This document shows positions 45,198 to 54,439 of a stretch of 64,000 nucleotides of DNA, one piece after another. Below the pieces are notes generated by a model. The model ran no database searches and was not told the DNA's origin. It worked only from the letters and a program-made list of their open reading frames with translations. The position numbers were made by a program, and so were the translations under genes. Location: NCBI RefSeq assembly GCF_016616095.2, contig NZ_CP067089.2, positions 4,092,001 through 4,156,000 of the forward strand, in the 5' to 3' direction. Position 1 is the stretch's first letter; the number at the start of each line of letters is the position of its first letter. The DNA is from Breznakiella homolactica (lineage in GTDB: Bacteria > Spirochaetota > Spirochaetia > Treponematales > Breznakiellaceae).

Positions 45198-46031
45198 CTA
45201 CCGCAGATCCTCCATGGCCACATGGTCCATGTCGTCAAAGGTCTGGTTTTCTCCGGCCATGCCCCAGATAAAGGTATACGCACCGGTACCGACTCCTGAG
45301 TGGATGGACCAGGACGGGGAAATGACGCACTGTTCGTTGTTCATGACGATGTGCCGGGTTTCCTGAGGCTGTCCGTGGAGGTGGAACACCACCGACCCGG
45401 GTTTCATGTCGAAATAGAAATACACTTCCATCCGGCGTTCGTGGGTGTGGCAGGGCATGGTATTCCATACCGATCCCGGTTCCAGGATGGTCATGCCCAT
45501 GACGAGCTGGCAGCTCTGGCAGACCGCGGGATGGACGTACTGATAGATGGTCCGGACATTGACATTTTCCGGGTCACCCAGTTTGCGGGGGTTCGCTTTT
45601 TCAATGGGAATGAACACCGTGGGGTAGGCCGTGTGCGCCGGGGCGCTGACGAGGTAGAATTTCGCCGGGCCGCTGCCGCCGGAGGAAAACTCCACATCGG
45701 CGACACCCTTTCCGATATACATTCCGTCGCCTTTCTTCATGGGGTAATCGGTGCCGCCCGCGGAAACCGTTCCGTTTCCGGCGATGCAGATGATGCCCAG
45801 TTCCCGGCGGTCGAGAAACACGTCACTGCCGAAATCCTTGCCGCCTTCCAGGCGCAGTTTTTTCCCCGCCGGACAGGCGCCGCCGAACACCACCCGGTCT
45901 GAGTGGGTATAGCAGAGACTGATTTCATTTTCTATAAACGCTTTGTCAAAGAGAAAATGGTTCCGCATGGTTTCCGTGTCGTAATGTTTCGCGTCCCCGG
46001 GGTGCTCCCCGTACCGTATGTCGAGTTTCAT
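45198..46031 (-). CDS. kduI: 5-keto-4-deoxyuronate isomerase
   Basis: A 277-residue cupin-fold zinc enzyme that isomerises 4-deoxy-5-keto-uronate to 2,5-diketo-3-deoxygluconate. The metal-site motif PCHTHERRMEVYFYF and the C-terminal SWSIHSGVGTGAYTFIWGMA are diagnostic, and the N-terminal RYGEHPGDAKHYDTETMRNH is the usual KduI start. It is the first enzyme gene after the GntR regulator. With GH88 and KduD it forms a full route from unsaturated uronates to KDG. Confidence 0.96.
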   Translation of the reverse strand: MKLDIRYGEHPGDAKHYDTETMRNHFLFDKAFIENEISLCYTHSDRVVFGGACPAGKKLRLEGGKDFGSDVFLDRRELGIICIAGNGTVSAGGTDYPMKKGDGMYIGKGVADVEFSSGGSGPAKFYLVSAPAHTAYPTVFIPIEKANPRKLGDPENVNVRTIYQYVHPAVCQSCQLVMGMTILEPGSVWNTMPCHTHERRMEVYFYFDMKPGSVVFHLHGQPQETRHIVMNNEQCVISPSWSIHSGVGTGAYTFIWGMAGENQTFDDMDHVAMEDLR

Positions 46032-46086
46032 CTGTTTGCCTCCGTTCGTTAATTCAATCGGTATTTTTTCGGGCTCCCGCCCGGAA

Positions 46087-46800
46087 TTAACTCTGCATAA
46101 AATCCGGACCGGTATCCTCGAAGTAATCGGAGAATTCCCGGTATATCCGTTTTCCCAGCCGCTGTATCCCGCCGTTAAGGTGTTTGGTCATAAAGGGTTC
46201 CACCCCGTCCTTGTCCTTTTTCTGGATTATTGAGAACAGCTGTTCGTGTTCTTTTTCTATGGCTGAAAATTTGCGGGCTTCCACAATGTCGAGCATCCTG
46301 AACCGGGTGTAATGAACCTGGGCGTGCTGGATTTTGCGCCACAGCAGTTCTTTGTCCGTAGCCCGGAACCAGATCCGGTGGAAGGATGAATCTTCGGTGT
46401 AAAACTCCGGTGGGGTGAATTCGGTTCCCAGGAGGACGAGCTGTTTGCGGATGCCGTACCGTATTTTTTCGATCGCAAAGGGGTCGTATTGGTCAATGAA
46501 ATCCCGGATAACCTTGGACTCGATGGCGATACGCATGTAGATTATCTGTCTGATGTGGTTGAGATTGATCCGGGTTACGGTGGTTTCCCGGTAAGGAATG
46601 TTCTTGATAAGCTTCGCGTCGGACAGCCTCTGGAACGCGGTACGCACCGGTGTCCTGGATACGGAGAAGCGTTCGCATATTTCGTTTTCCGAAATTACCG
46701 TTCCCGGCGGTATGGTCAGGTTGAGAATCTCGTTCTTGAGGGTCCTGAATATGAGGATCGAATTATCGTTCAGTTCCTTCGGTGCCGCTGTATCCGCCAT
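46087..46800 (-). CDS. GntR-family (FadR/FCD) transcriptional regulator
   Basis: A 237-residue regulator with a winged helix-turn-helix (TIPPGTVISENEICERFSVS, then RTPVRTAFQRLSDAKLI) and an all-helical FCD ligand domain in the C-terminal two thirds. FCD proteins often bind uronates or other carboxylic acids, which matches the kdu genes it precedes. Three GTATAC palindromes just upstream of its ATG are the probable operators, giving autoregulation of the whole five-gene operon. Confidence 0.9.
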   Translation of the reverse strand: MADTAAPKELNDNSILIFRTLKNEILNLTIPPGTVISENEICERFSVSRTPVRTAFQRLSDAKLIKNIPYRETTVTRINLNHIRQIIYMRIAIESKVIRDFIDQYDPFAIEKIRYGIRKQLVLLGTEFTPPEFYTEDSSFHRIWFRATDKELLWRKIQHAQVHYTRFRMLDIVEARKFSAIEKEHEQLFSIIQKKDKDGVEPFMTKHLNGGIQRLGKRIYREFSDYFEDTGPDFMQS

Positions 46801-46810
46801 AATTTCCTGT

Positions 46811-46858
46811 TTGTATACAATTATTTAGAATGTATACAAAAATTAGATTTGTATACAT
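46811..46858 (-). promoter_or_regulatory. Triple GTATAC operator upstream of the kdu operon
   Basis: The 6-base palindrome GTATAC occurs at 46813-46818, 46832-46837 and 46851-46856, at exact 19-base steps, each in an A/T-rich frame; the first is the perfect 10-base palindrome TTGTATACAA (46811-46820). They start 10 bases before the GntR start codon. This matches the short palindromes bound by FCD-type GntR dimers. Confidence 0.75.
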
Positions 46859-46925
46859 CGTATCACAGGTGCCGGAGGCTGTCAAACTTTTTGGCCTGTT
46901 CAATGTTTTGCGGGCGCGGATAAAT

Positions 46926-46955
46926 AAAAAACCCCCGGGAAGCAGTCCGCGGGGG
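46926..46955 (-). terminator. Terminator of the glutamate dehydrogenase gene
   Basis: CCCCCG (46932-46937) pairs with CGGGGG (46950-46955), with an inner GGA/TCC stem, and six A residues (46926-46931) give the T tract on the minus strand. It separates gdhA from the kdu operon promoter region. Confidence 0.8.
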
Positions 46956-47005
46956 CCGGAAAACCCGGAAAACCGGTTAATTGCGTGATACGATACTGTA
47001 CGGAA

Positions 47006-48262
47006 TCACGGGAAGATCCCCCGGATGTTTTTGGCGGTGACCAGTTTTTTCAGGGCCAGACAGTAGGCGCTTGCCCGCAGGGTGATCTTTTTTTCCGTGT
47101 GCAGATCAAACACCTCGTCGATGGCTTTGCACATAATCCGGTTAAGGGTTTTGTTTACTTCATCCTCGTCCCATACCAGGGACTGGAGATTCTGGACCCA
47201 TTCAAAGTAGGAAACCACCACCCCTCCGGCGTTGGCCAGAATATCCGGGACCACCACAATTCCTTTTTCCTCAAGTATCTTGTCCGCCGCAACCGTGGTT
47301 GGGCCGTTGGCACCTTCCACAATAACCTTGACCTGTATATCCGCGGCGTTTTTTTCGGTAATCTGGTTTTCCATGGCCGCCGGGACCAGAACGTCCGCGC
47401 CGCAGGTAATCAGTTCCTGATTGGTGATATGATTTACCCCGGGTTCATTGTAATCCTTGAGCAGCCTGCCCCGTACCGAGAGGTATTCCCGTATGGCGCT
47501 GATATTGAGGCCTTCGGAACTGTACAGCCCGCCGGATACATCGCTCACGGCCACGATTTTCGCGCCCAGTTCGGCGATAAGCTTGGCGGAAATACTCCCG
47601 ACATTTCCCATGCCCTGAATCGCCACCCGGGCCTTGTCCGCGGGGATACCCAGTTTCTTCAGGGATTCCCGGGTGGTTATCATAACCCCCCGTCCGGTAG
47701 CTTCCACCCGGCCCAGGGATCCGCCGATTTCAATGGGCTTGCCGGTGACAACCCCGGGGATGGCGTGCCCCTTGAGCATGCTGTAGGTATCCATAATCCA
47801 GCCCATAACCTGGCCGTTGGTGTTTACGTCCGGCGCCGGAATATCCTGGTCCGGGCCGATGAGCGGAGCTATCATGGCGGTGTAGCGCCGGGTGAGACGC
47901 TGGAGTTCCGCGGAGGACAGCTTGGAAGGGTCGACCTTGACCGCGCCCTTCGCGCCGCCGTAGGGAATACCCACCACCGCGCATTTAAAGGTCATCCAGG
48001 CAGCCAGGGCCTTTACTTCGTCAATATTGACATCCTGGTGGTACCGAATGCCTCCCTTGCAGGGCCCCCGGGAGCTGGAATGCTGGACCCGGTATCCTTC
48101 GAAAATCTTTACGGTTCCGTCATCCATCATTACCGGAAATGAAACTTTTAATTCCCGTTCGGGATACATTGTTGTGGCGTAATCACTTTCAGCCAGGCCG
48201 AGTATAGAAGCTGCGTTCCTGATTGTTTCGAGAACATTATCGTAGGGGTTGTATGTACTCAT
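47006..48262 (-). CDS. gdhA: Glutamate dehydrogenase
   Basis: A 418-residue Glu/Leu/Phe/Val dehydrogenase that interconverts glutamate and 2-oxoglutarate plus ammonia. The active-site stretch GPCKGGIRYHQDVNIDEVKA, PDVNTNGQVMGWIMDTYS and the nucleotide-binding AIQGMGNVGSISAKLI are all intact. The length and motifs fit the hexameric NAD-type enzymes. The frame opens at 48337, but AGGAG seven bases before the ATG at 48262 (MSTYNPYDN) decides the start. It is a single-gene unit with its own terminator. Confidence 0.96.
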   Translation of the reverse strand: MSTYNPYDNVLETIRNAASILGLAESDYATTMYPERELKVSFPVMMDDGTVKIFEGYRVQHSSSRGPCKGGIRYHQDVNIDEVKALAAWMTFKCAVVGIPYGGAKGAVKVDPSKLSSAELQRLTRRYTAMIAPLIGPDQDIPAPDVNTNGQVMGWIMDTYSMLKGHAIPGVVTGKPIEIGGSLGRVEATGRGVMITTRESLKKLGIPADKARVAIQGMGNVGSISAKLIAELGAKIVAVSDVSGGLYSSEGLNISAIREYLSVRGRLLKDYNEPGVNHITNQELITCGADVLVPAAMENQITEKNAADIQVKVIVEGANGPTTVAADKILEEKGIVVVPDILANAGGVVVSYFEWVQNLQSLVWDEDEVNKTLNRIMCKAIDEVFDLHTEKKITLRASAYCLALKKLVTAKNIRGIFP

Positions 48263-48413
48263 AAATATCTCCTTGCGGGTATTGTAAGTATCTCCGGGAC
48301 GGCACTGCGGACTCCCCGATTTTTCATGATAAATCATAAAAACTCCGGTGGCAAACAGTTCTTTTTAAATTTTGGTATTTACCCGGGATCTTTCCGGAGA
48401 GAGTTCTCGGGAT

Positions 48414-49817
48414 TCATATCAGAAACTGAAAAAGCCGTGAAACCACCGATGCCGTGCCCATGATAAACTTCTTCATCCGGGATACCGGGACAGGAGCGAC
48501 AGCGGGATTGGGTTCGTAATTGTTGTCCTGGCCCACCTTGAGGGAAGAACCTCGGTAGCTGTCCATGGCGCCGGAAAGGATGCTGGCGAATTCGGGGCTG
48601 TCTATGACGAGCATGGTTTCCGTGTCGATATAAAAACTCCGGTCGTCCAGGTTGTAGGAACCCACGGCGCTGAGCCGTTCATCAAAGATAAAGGATTTCC
48701 CGTGGATCGAATGGATGTCCTGGTATTCGTAAATCGAAACGCCGGTGCCGACGAATTTTTTCCGCTGGCTGCTGTAATTTGAAAATGCCGGGAAATTCGG
48801 GGACGATGCCATGGAATTGGTCAGGATACTTGTTTGCGCGTCGCTGCATGTTTCCGTCAGGGTTTCCAGGAGTTTACGGTTTGCCGTGGCATAGGGCGTC
48901 TGGATATATACCGTATCCGTGGCCTGGACCGCCAGATCGGCGAGCTGATAGCCGACCCAGGCTTCCTTGGGTCCCGCGTTGATGGGGTTGTATACCAGGG
49001 TGATTTTCGCGGCGGGAACAGTTTTGCCTTTGTAGTCTTCCAGCGTCCGGGAAAAGAACACGGGATAGCTTTCCTCAAAACGGGCACCCGCAGCCGAGAG
49101 TTTCGCGTAGAGCGGTTCATCGCGTTTACCGGCGCTCAGAGGCTTCACGTAGGGGGAATCCCAAAGGCTGTCCATGTAGTCCCGCACCTGATCCGCCGCT
49201 CCGGGCCCGGCGCCGGAGGCTTTCCAGACAAAGACATCCCGGTCGTTGGTGATTTTTCCGGTAAATCCCGGCGGGGCAAAATACTTATCGCCGATATTTC
49301 TTCCGCCCAGGAGCAGCAGTTCGTCATCCACGATAATAAATTTATCGTGGAGCAGGGCGTGCCATTTCCAGGGCTTGAGCCAGTTTATGGGATTGTACAG
49401 GCGGCAGGAAATGTTTTCATGGCTGTCCAGGGTTTTTAGTATGTTTGATATTTCTCCGCTGGTGACGCCGACTTTTCCGTCCAGGAGGATTCTGACTTTT
49501 ACGCCGCGCTGCGCCGCGCTGAGGATTTCACCGAAAAACGCGTCGGTTGTTTCGCCCTTGTGAACCGTATGGTACGCAATATCCGCCGAACGGCGGGCGC
49601 TGCGGAGCATCCGGATGCGGATTCCCAGACCTTCCTGGCAGTCTTCCACCAGGGCAATCCGGTCCGGCCCGGGATCGCCGGTTTCGGATAAAAATTGCTT
49701 TTCCAGGGATTTCTTCGATTCTTCCCGCATTGTTTTCGGCCGGGCATAGGACAGGGTAGAAGCTCCCAGAACATAGAGCAAATATGCGATACAGGTGTAT
49801 TTGACTGCCTTTCTCAC
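48414..49817 (-). CDS. Phospholipase D-like protein (cardiolipin synthase/PLDc family)
   Basis: A 467-residue protein with an N-terminal hydrophobic export or anchor segment (about 8-25) and two HKD motifs: HDKFIIVDDELLLLGGRN and HGKSFIFDERLSAVGSYNLDDRS. Both are complete, so phosphatidyl- or phosphodiester-transferase activity is expected. The exported location and single N-terminal segment differ from classical cardiolipin synthase (two membrane helices), so a periplasmic phospholipase or an alternative cardiolipin synthase are both possible. It is not in an evident operon. Confidence 0.85.
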   Translation of the reverse strand: MRKAVKYTCIAYLLYVLGASTLSYARPKTMREESKKSLEKQFLSETGDPGPDRIALVEDCQEGLGIRIRMLRSARRSADIAYHTVHKGETTDAFFGEILSAAQRGVKVRILLDGKVGVTSGEISNILKTLDSHENISCRLYNPINWLKPWKWHALLHDKFIIVDDELLLLGGRNIGDKYFAPPGFTGKITNDRDVFVWKASGAGPGAADQVRDYMDSLWDSPYVKPLSAGKRDEPLYAKLSAAGARFEESYPVFFSRTLEDYKGKTVPAAKITLVYNPINAGPKEAWVGYQLADLAVQATDTVYIQTPYATANRKLLETLTETCSDAQTSILTNSMASSPNFPAFSNYSSQRKKFVGTGVSIYEYQDIHSIHGKSFIFDERLSAVGSYNLDDRSFYIDTETMLVIDSPEFASILSGAMDSYRGSSLKVGQDNNYEPNPAVAPVPVSRMKKFIMGTASVVSRLFQFLI

Positions 49818-50016
49818 CGCAGCCTGCTTTCCGGATTTCCGGTGTACACCTCCGGCCTGCGCCCGGAGGGCAGGTTCCCGCTTCCAAATCCGGCGCTTCC
49901 GAAGAACTACATATCAGGACCCCATCGGAAGCGTGTTGTACAATGCAGTACCAGCATCGGGAACGTATATACAATATACTGCCGCCGGGTAAATTCCCGA
50001 AGGAAAAACGTACCGC

Positions 50017-51171
50017 TTACTCAACCCAGCCTTTGAGCGCCTCATGGGACCGTTTGAGCTCGTCAATTACGGCAATATGCTGGGGGCATTTTTTTTCGCA
50101 GACACCGCAGGCGGCACACGTATCAACACCCTGGCCCGCTTTGGACATAAACATATAACTGCGTTTCGGCTGGTTGAAGTTATTGAACATGATGCCTTCG
50201 TTGTACCGGGAGAATACCCCGGGAATCTGTACGCCCTGGGGGCAGGGCAGGCAGTATTCACAGCCCGTACAGGGAATGGACGCCAGCGCCTCGTACTCGG
50301 TTTTTGCCTGTGCCAGGATTTCCTTTTCCGGTTCCGTAAGGCAGCCCGGCACCGCGTCGGGTTTGGAAAAAATTTCAATGTTTTCCTTGAGCTGCTCCAG
50401 GGTGGTGACTCCGCTGAGGATACAGCTGACCTCGGGATAGTTTATGAGATGGCGGAACGCCCACTCAACGGCGCTCCGTTTTGTATCCCAGGAATCGTAG
50501 AGCTTCCGCACCGGCGGCGGGGGAACAGCGAGGCCGCCTCCGCGGAGGGGTTCCATGATGACCAGGGCGGTTCCTTTTTCGCCCGCGGCCTTGACCGCTG
50601 CGGCGGTGGCTTCCTTATCCACATCGAGTAAATTCTGCTGAATCTGGCACATGTCCCAGGGGTAATAGTCAATGATATCCTTAAACCCGGAAAATCCGCC
50701 GTGATAGGAGAAACCGATTGCCCTGATCAGGCCTTCGGCGCGGAATTTCTCGTATTCTTCAATTATTCCGCGTTTTTTTATGGCTTCCCAGATGGAACTC
50801 TGAACATTATGGATCAGGTACACATCGATATAATCGGTCCGCAGTTTTTTGAGGGTATTTTCCAGGTTCCGCCGTATGTCGCCCTGGGTTTTCATTACCG
50901 AGAAGGGCTGTTTTGTGGCAATCCTGACCTTTTCACGGGTCCCGCTGCCGAGGGCTTCCCCGAGGATGGCTTCGCTCATGGTATGGTGGTATGAATACGC
51001 CGTATCGAAGTAATTGACGCCGTGGTCCACGGCGTACCGGATCAGCTCAAAGGTTTTTTCAAGATCCACCGACACTTTTCCCTCGCCGTCGATATTACGG
51101 GGAAACCGCATGCATCCGACCCCCAAGGCTGATACATCGTAACCAAGCTTTCCATACGGGCGGTAATTCAT
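50017..51171 (-). CDS. Aldo/keto reductase with C-terminal 4Fe-4S domain
   Basis: A 384-residue fusion. The first 290 residues form an aldo/keto reductase barrel with FDTAYSYHHTMSEAILGEAL (catalytic Asp and Tyr) and YIDVYLIHNVQS. The tail has two cysteine clusters, CTGCEYCLPCPQGVQIP and CAACGVCEKKCPQHI, typical of ferredoxin-like modules in this anaerobe-specific subfamily. The substrate is unknown; members are often annotated only as predicted oxidoreductases. Confidence 0.9.
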   Translation of the reverse strand: MNYRPYGKLGYDVSALGVGCMRFPRNIDGEGKVSVDLEKTFELIRYAVDHGVNYFDTAYSYHHTMSEAILGEALGSGTREKVRIATKQPFSVMKTQGDIRRNLENTLKKLRTDYIDVYLIHNVQSSIWEAIKKRGIIEEYEKFRAEGLIRAIGFSYHGGFSGFKDIIDYYPWDMCQIQQNLLDVDKEATAAAVKAAGEKGTALVIMEPLRGGGLAVPPPPVRKLYDSWDTKRSAVEWAFRHLINYPEVSCILSGVTTLEQLKENIEIFSKPDAVPGCLTEPEKEILAQAKTEYEALASIPCTGCEYCLPCPQGVQIPGVFSRYNEGIMFNNFNQPKRSYMFMSKAGQGVDTCAACGVCEKKCPQHIAVIDELKRSHEALKGWVE

Positions 51172-51348
51172 AGGAGTGTCTCCAGAAATAAGGAATGGAT
51201 CAATTGTAATCTATTAATGAAAATCAATAAAGTATTCCCATATAAGGGACCCCCCATCAGCAGATCAGAGCATTCAGGTATTTGCAGATTCTGCAGTAAT
51301 TTAATATAGTTAAAATAACTGTAAAATAATCTTTACCGCGGAGTGTCT

Positions 51349-51675
51349 ATGTATTTTGACGGCCTAATCATCGGTTTGGCATCGTTTCTAATAATCGGGC
51401 TGTTTCACCCCCTGGTTATCAAGGGTGAATATCATTTCGGAACGGGAATCTGGCCGGTTTTTCTGGTGTTCGGTATCATTACCGGCGGCTTATCCGTTTT
51501 TATCGGCAGCAGCCTTGTCCGGGCCCTTTTGGGGGTCACGGCTTTCTGTTCCTTCTGGACGATCCATGAGCTTTTCGAGCAGAAGGAACGGGTACGGAAG
51601 GGATGGTTTCCCGTGAATCCCAAAAGAGCGGAAACCGCGCCGGAAGAACCCGGAGAAACCAGCCGGGCTGAATAA
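51349..51675 (+). CDS. DUF4491 small membrane protein
   Basis: A 108-residue protein with about three hydrophobic segments and the closing pattern FWTIHELFEQKERVRKGWFP, which marks the DUF4491 family. GGAG lies five bases before ATG 51349; an in-frame GTG at 51343 overlaps the ribosome site. Function is unknown. Confidence 0.8.
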   Translation: MYFDGLIIGLASFLIIGLFHPLVIKGEYHFGTGIWPVFLVFGIITGGLSVFIGSSLVRALLGVTAFCSFWTIHELFEQKERVRKGWFPVNPKRAETAPEEPGETSRAE

Positions 51676-51809
51676 AAACTATCTTCTGTTTCCGCGGACA
51701 GCCCATGATCGAAGCCGCTTTTTTGAGGTCGATTTTTGAGGCGAACCGTGCGACAATATCAAGAAACGCGCCGGAATCCGGCTCGTGACTGTCTGTACCG
51801 GGGAGCGGA

Positions 51810-52322
51810 ATGATAAAACTTACCATATTTGCCGTTGCTGTGATTCTCATCTTTGCGCTGATAAAAAGGCTTCGCGACAATTCCCCGGACACCGGGGATG
51901 CTGCCGGTGACGATACCGGCGAAGATGGTAAGGAATACGGAATGGAAACCCGTTTTTATGAGGAAGTCCGGAGCGGCAAAAATACGGCACCCATTGCCCG
52001 GGCATATTCCCGGTTCGATTCCATGTTTATAAAATCCATGCTCCAGTCCGAGTCGATTCCCTTTCATGTGGAATACGAACATATGAGCGGTCTCCGGAGC
52101 GGCGTGAAAATCGAAAATTACAACCAGATGGTTGTGTCGGTTCTGGATGAGGATTACGATGACGCCATCCTGGTGATAGAGGAATACATCAGCAATAAAA
52201 AAAAGGACCCGAAGCCGTCCCGGACACGGAACGTCTTTGAGGGGGTTCTTTTCGGCTGGTACGTGCCGTCTCCGTCATACAGCGACAGTGTGGAAATCAT
52301 TCCCCGGAAAACCGGCGGGTAA
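51810..52322 (+). CDS. DUF2007-like protein with N-terminal membrane anchor
   Basis: A 170-residue protein: an N-terminal hydrophobic segment (3-18), an acidic linker, then a small alpha/beta domain (RFDSMFIKSMLQSESIPFHV, MVVSVLDEDYDDAILVIEEY) resembling the DUF2007 putative signal-transducing domain. The role is unknown. A GGAGCGGA site precedes the ATG. It lies between DUF4491 and phasin genes on the same strand. Confidence 0.65.
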   Translation: MIKLTIFAVAVILIFALIKRLRDNSPDTGDAAGDDTGEDGKEYGMETRFYEEVRSGKNTAPIARAYSRFDSMFIKSMLQSESIPFHVEYEHMSGLRSGVKIENYNQMVVSVLDEDYDDAILVIEEYISNKKKDPKPSRTRNVFEGVLFGWYVPSPSYSDSVEIIPRKTGG

Positions 52323-52412
52323 AATCCTGCATTTATACTATAAAACGCCGCCGGGCTTTACTTTTTTTATTTTTTTTCTATATTACAAGATAGGATAAAA
52401 ACGGAGGTATTT

Positions 52413-52718
52413 ATGAATCTTATTGAATCCACATTTTATGCGGGAATCGGGCTTGCCCTCAAGGGCAAGGAGAAAATTGAAGCGGCGGCCAACAAGTTTG
52501 CCAAAGAGCAGAAGATGAGCGCCGCTGAGGGCAAGAAATTCGTTGACGGTGTTATGGCCTCGTCTGAACAGACAAAAAAAGACCTGGACAAAAAAATCAA
52601 CGACGCCATTAAGGACGCGGTCGGCAAAATGGGACTGGCGACCAAAAAGGAAGTGGACACCCTTAAGGCAAAGGTCACAAAGCTTGAAACGGAGTTAAAG
52701 GCCGCCAAAGCTAAATAA
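52413..52718 (+). CDS. Phasin-like coiled-coil protein
   Basis: A 101-residue, Lys/Glu/Ala-rich helical protein. The first half resembles phasin-type granule-associated proteins (FYAGIGLALKGKEKIEAAAN), and the last 25 residues form a heptad coiled coil (VDTLKAKVTKLETELKAAKA). CGGAGGTATTT gives a good ribosome site. The next gene, a UbiB-type kinase, starts nine bases later. No polyhydroxyalkanoate synthase is in the window, so the granule role is unproven. Confidence 0.7.
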   Translation: MNLIESTFYAGIGLALKGKEKIEAAANKFAKEQKMSAAEGKKFVDGVMASSEQTKKDLDKKINDAIKDAVGKMGLATKKEVDTLKAKVTKLETELKAAKAK

Positions 52719-52727
52719 ACAGTTTTA

Positions 52728-54413
52728 ATGGGCTTTTTAAAAAAAACCATAAAACATTCTCACCGGATAAGTGAAATTGTCGGTATACTGATTACCTATG
52801 GTATGGGGGACATCCTCCATAGCCTGCATGTTGCCGACAGATTTCGCTTTGTCCGGAAGCTTCTCCCCAAACGCGGTTCCCGGCGGATCGACCAGCTGAC
52901 ACGGCCTGAGGAAATCAGGCTTGCCGTGGAAGAGCTGGGTACCACGTTTATAAAATTCGGGCAGATGCTTTCCAACCGGCCGGATATTATTCCCGCGGAT
53001 ATTCTCGTACAGCTGGAAAAACTCCAGGATACGGTTCCGCCTTTTCCGGGGAAGGAAGCGGTAAAAATAATTGAAGAGGATCTGGGAAAACCCCTGAAGG
53101 AACTGTTCCTTGAATTTGATCAAAAGCCTATAGCGTCGGCATCCATCGCCCAGGTGCACCGGGGGGTGCTGTACGACGGAACCGAGGTCGCCATCAAAGT
53201 TCAGCGGCCGAACATTGCCCAGAACATAATCTCGGATACGGAAATCCTCTACGCTCTGGCGGAACTTGCGGAAAAACACAGCGAACAATACCGCAAATTC
53301 AACCCCACCGGAATTGTCCGGGAATTCGAGGCCGGTATAAAATGGGAACTCGATTTTACCCAGGAACGGACAAACCTCGAACGGTTCTGCGGCGACTTCA
53401 AGGACGATTCCCGGATCCACGTTCCCAAAGCGTACGCGGAATATTCCTGTACCCGGATCCTTACCATGGAGTTTGTGGAAGGTGTCAAGGTTTCCCGGAT
53501 AACCGATGACGATCTTCCCGGATACGACCGGAAGCAGATCGCCGAAAACGGCGCGGACCTTATTCTCAAACAGATCTTCGTAAACGGCTTTTTCCACGCC
53601 GATCCCCATCCGGGCAATATTATCATCCTCGAAGACGGAACCATCGCGTTTATCGATTTCGGCATGATGGGTTCCCTCATGCCCCGCCAGCGGAGCGAAC
53701 TTTCGAACCTGATCCTTGCCCTGGTTTTAAAGGATACGGCCCTGATAACCGACGCCGTTCTGACACTGACCAGGCGGCCGAACCATCCGGAAATCCGCGA
53801 GATCGAATCCTGTATCCAGGATATGGTGGACCATTATCTCGAACGCCCCCTGGAGGAACTCAATATGGCTGAGGTTCTCCAGTCATTGATTGATGTTATC
53901 CAGCGGTTCAATCTCAAAGTCCCCACGGATCTGACCCTCATGGCAAAAGCGCTGATGACCATTGAAGGGGTGGGCATGCAGCTTGATCCCGAATTCAGAA
54001 TCTACGAATGTCTGCAGCGGTTTTCCTGGAAACTGGTGGAATCGAAATTTACCTGGAAGCGGCTTATGTCAGTGGGAATGCTCAGCCTTACCCAGGCAAA
54101 GCATATCCTGGAACACGCCCCCGGGGATATTTCTACTATTATCCGCAAGCTGAAACAGGGCAGGGTCCGGATTGAATTTGAACACCACGGTCTGGAGCCG
54201 CTCCAGCGCACCATAGATACCACCGGCAACAGGTTTATCGCGGGGGTTACCATCGGCTCTCTTATAATCGGTTCGTCCATTATGGTTCACGCGGATATTG
54301 CCCCGAAGTGGCACGGCATCCCGATCATCGGTGTCGCCGGATTTATTATCAGCGGCATTCTCGCCCTGATTGTCATTATCTCGTCTTTTTTCAGGCATTT
54401 CAAAGATAAGTAA
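52728..54413 (+). CDS. ABC1/UbiB-family atypical protein kinase
   Basis: A 561-residue protein of the UbiB/ADCK family. It has the KxGQ-like FIKFGQMLSNRPDIIPADI, the ATP-site Lys in VAIKVQRPN, the catalytic loop FFHADPHPGNI and IDFGMMG. Two membrane helices end the protein (about 500-555). Family members support quinone or lipid metabolism and act as ATPases at the membrane. No ribosome site is visible before the ATG, which is nine bases after the phasin stop, so translation is probably coupled. Confidence 0.92.
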   Translation: MGFLKKTIKHSHRISEIVGILITYGMGDILHSLHVADRFRFVRKLLPKRGSRRIDQLTRPEEIRLAVEELGTTFIKFGQMLSNRPDIIPADILVQLEKLQDTVPPFPGKEAVKIIEEDLGKPLKELFLEFDQKPIASASIAQVHRGVLYDGTEVAIKVQRPNIAQNIISDTEILYALAELAEKHSEQYRKFNPTGIVREFEAGIKWELDFTQERTNLERFCGDFKDDSRIHVPKAYAEYSCTRILTMEFVEGVKVSRITDDDLPGYDRKQIAENGADLILKQIFVNGFFHADPHPGNIIILEDGTIAFIDFGMMGSLMPRQRSELSNLILALVLKDTALITDAVLTLTRRPNHPEIREIESCIQDMVDHYLERPLEELNMAEVLQSLIDVIQRFNLKVPTDLTLMAKALMTIEGVGMQLDPEFRIYECLQRFSWKLVESKFTWKRLMSVGMLSLTQAKHILEHAPGDISTIIRKLKQGRVRIEFEHHGLEPLQRTIDTTGNRFIAGVTIGSLIIGSSIMVHADIAPKWHGIPIIGVAGFIISGILALIVIISSFFRHFKDK

Positions 54414-54439
54414 ACCATTCCCGTACTTCAGGAGCTTTT

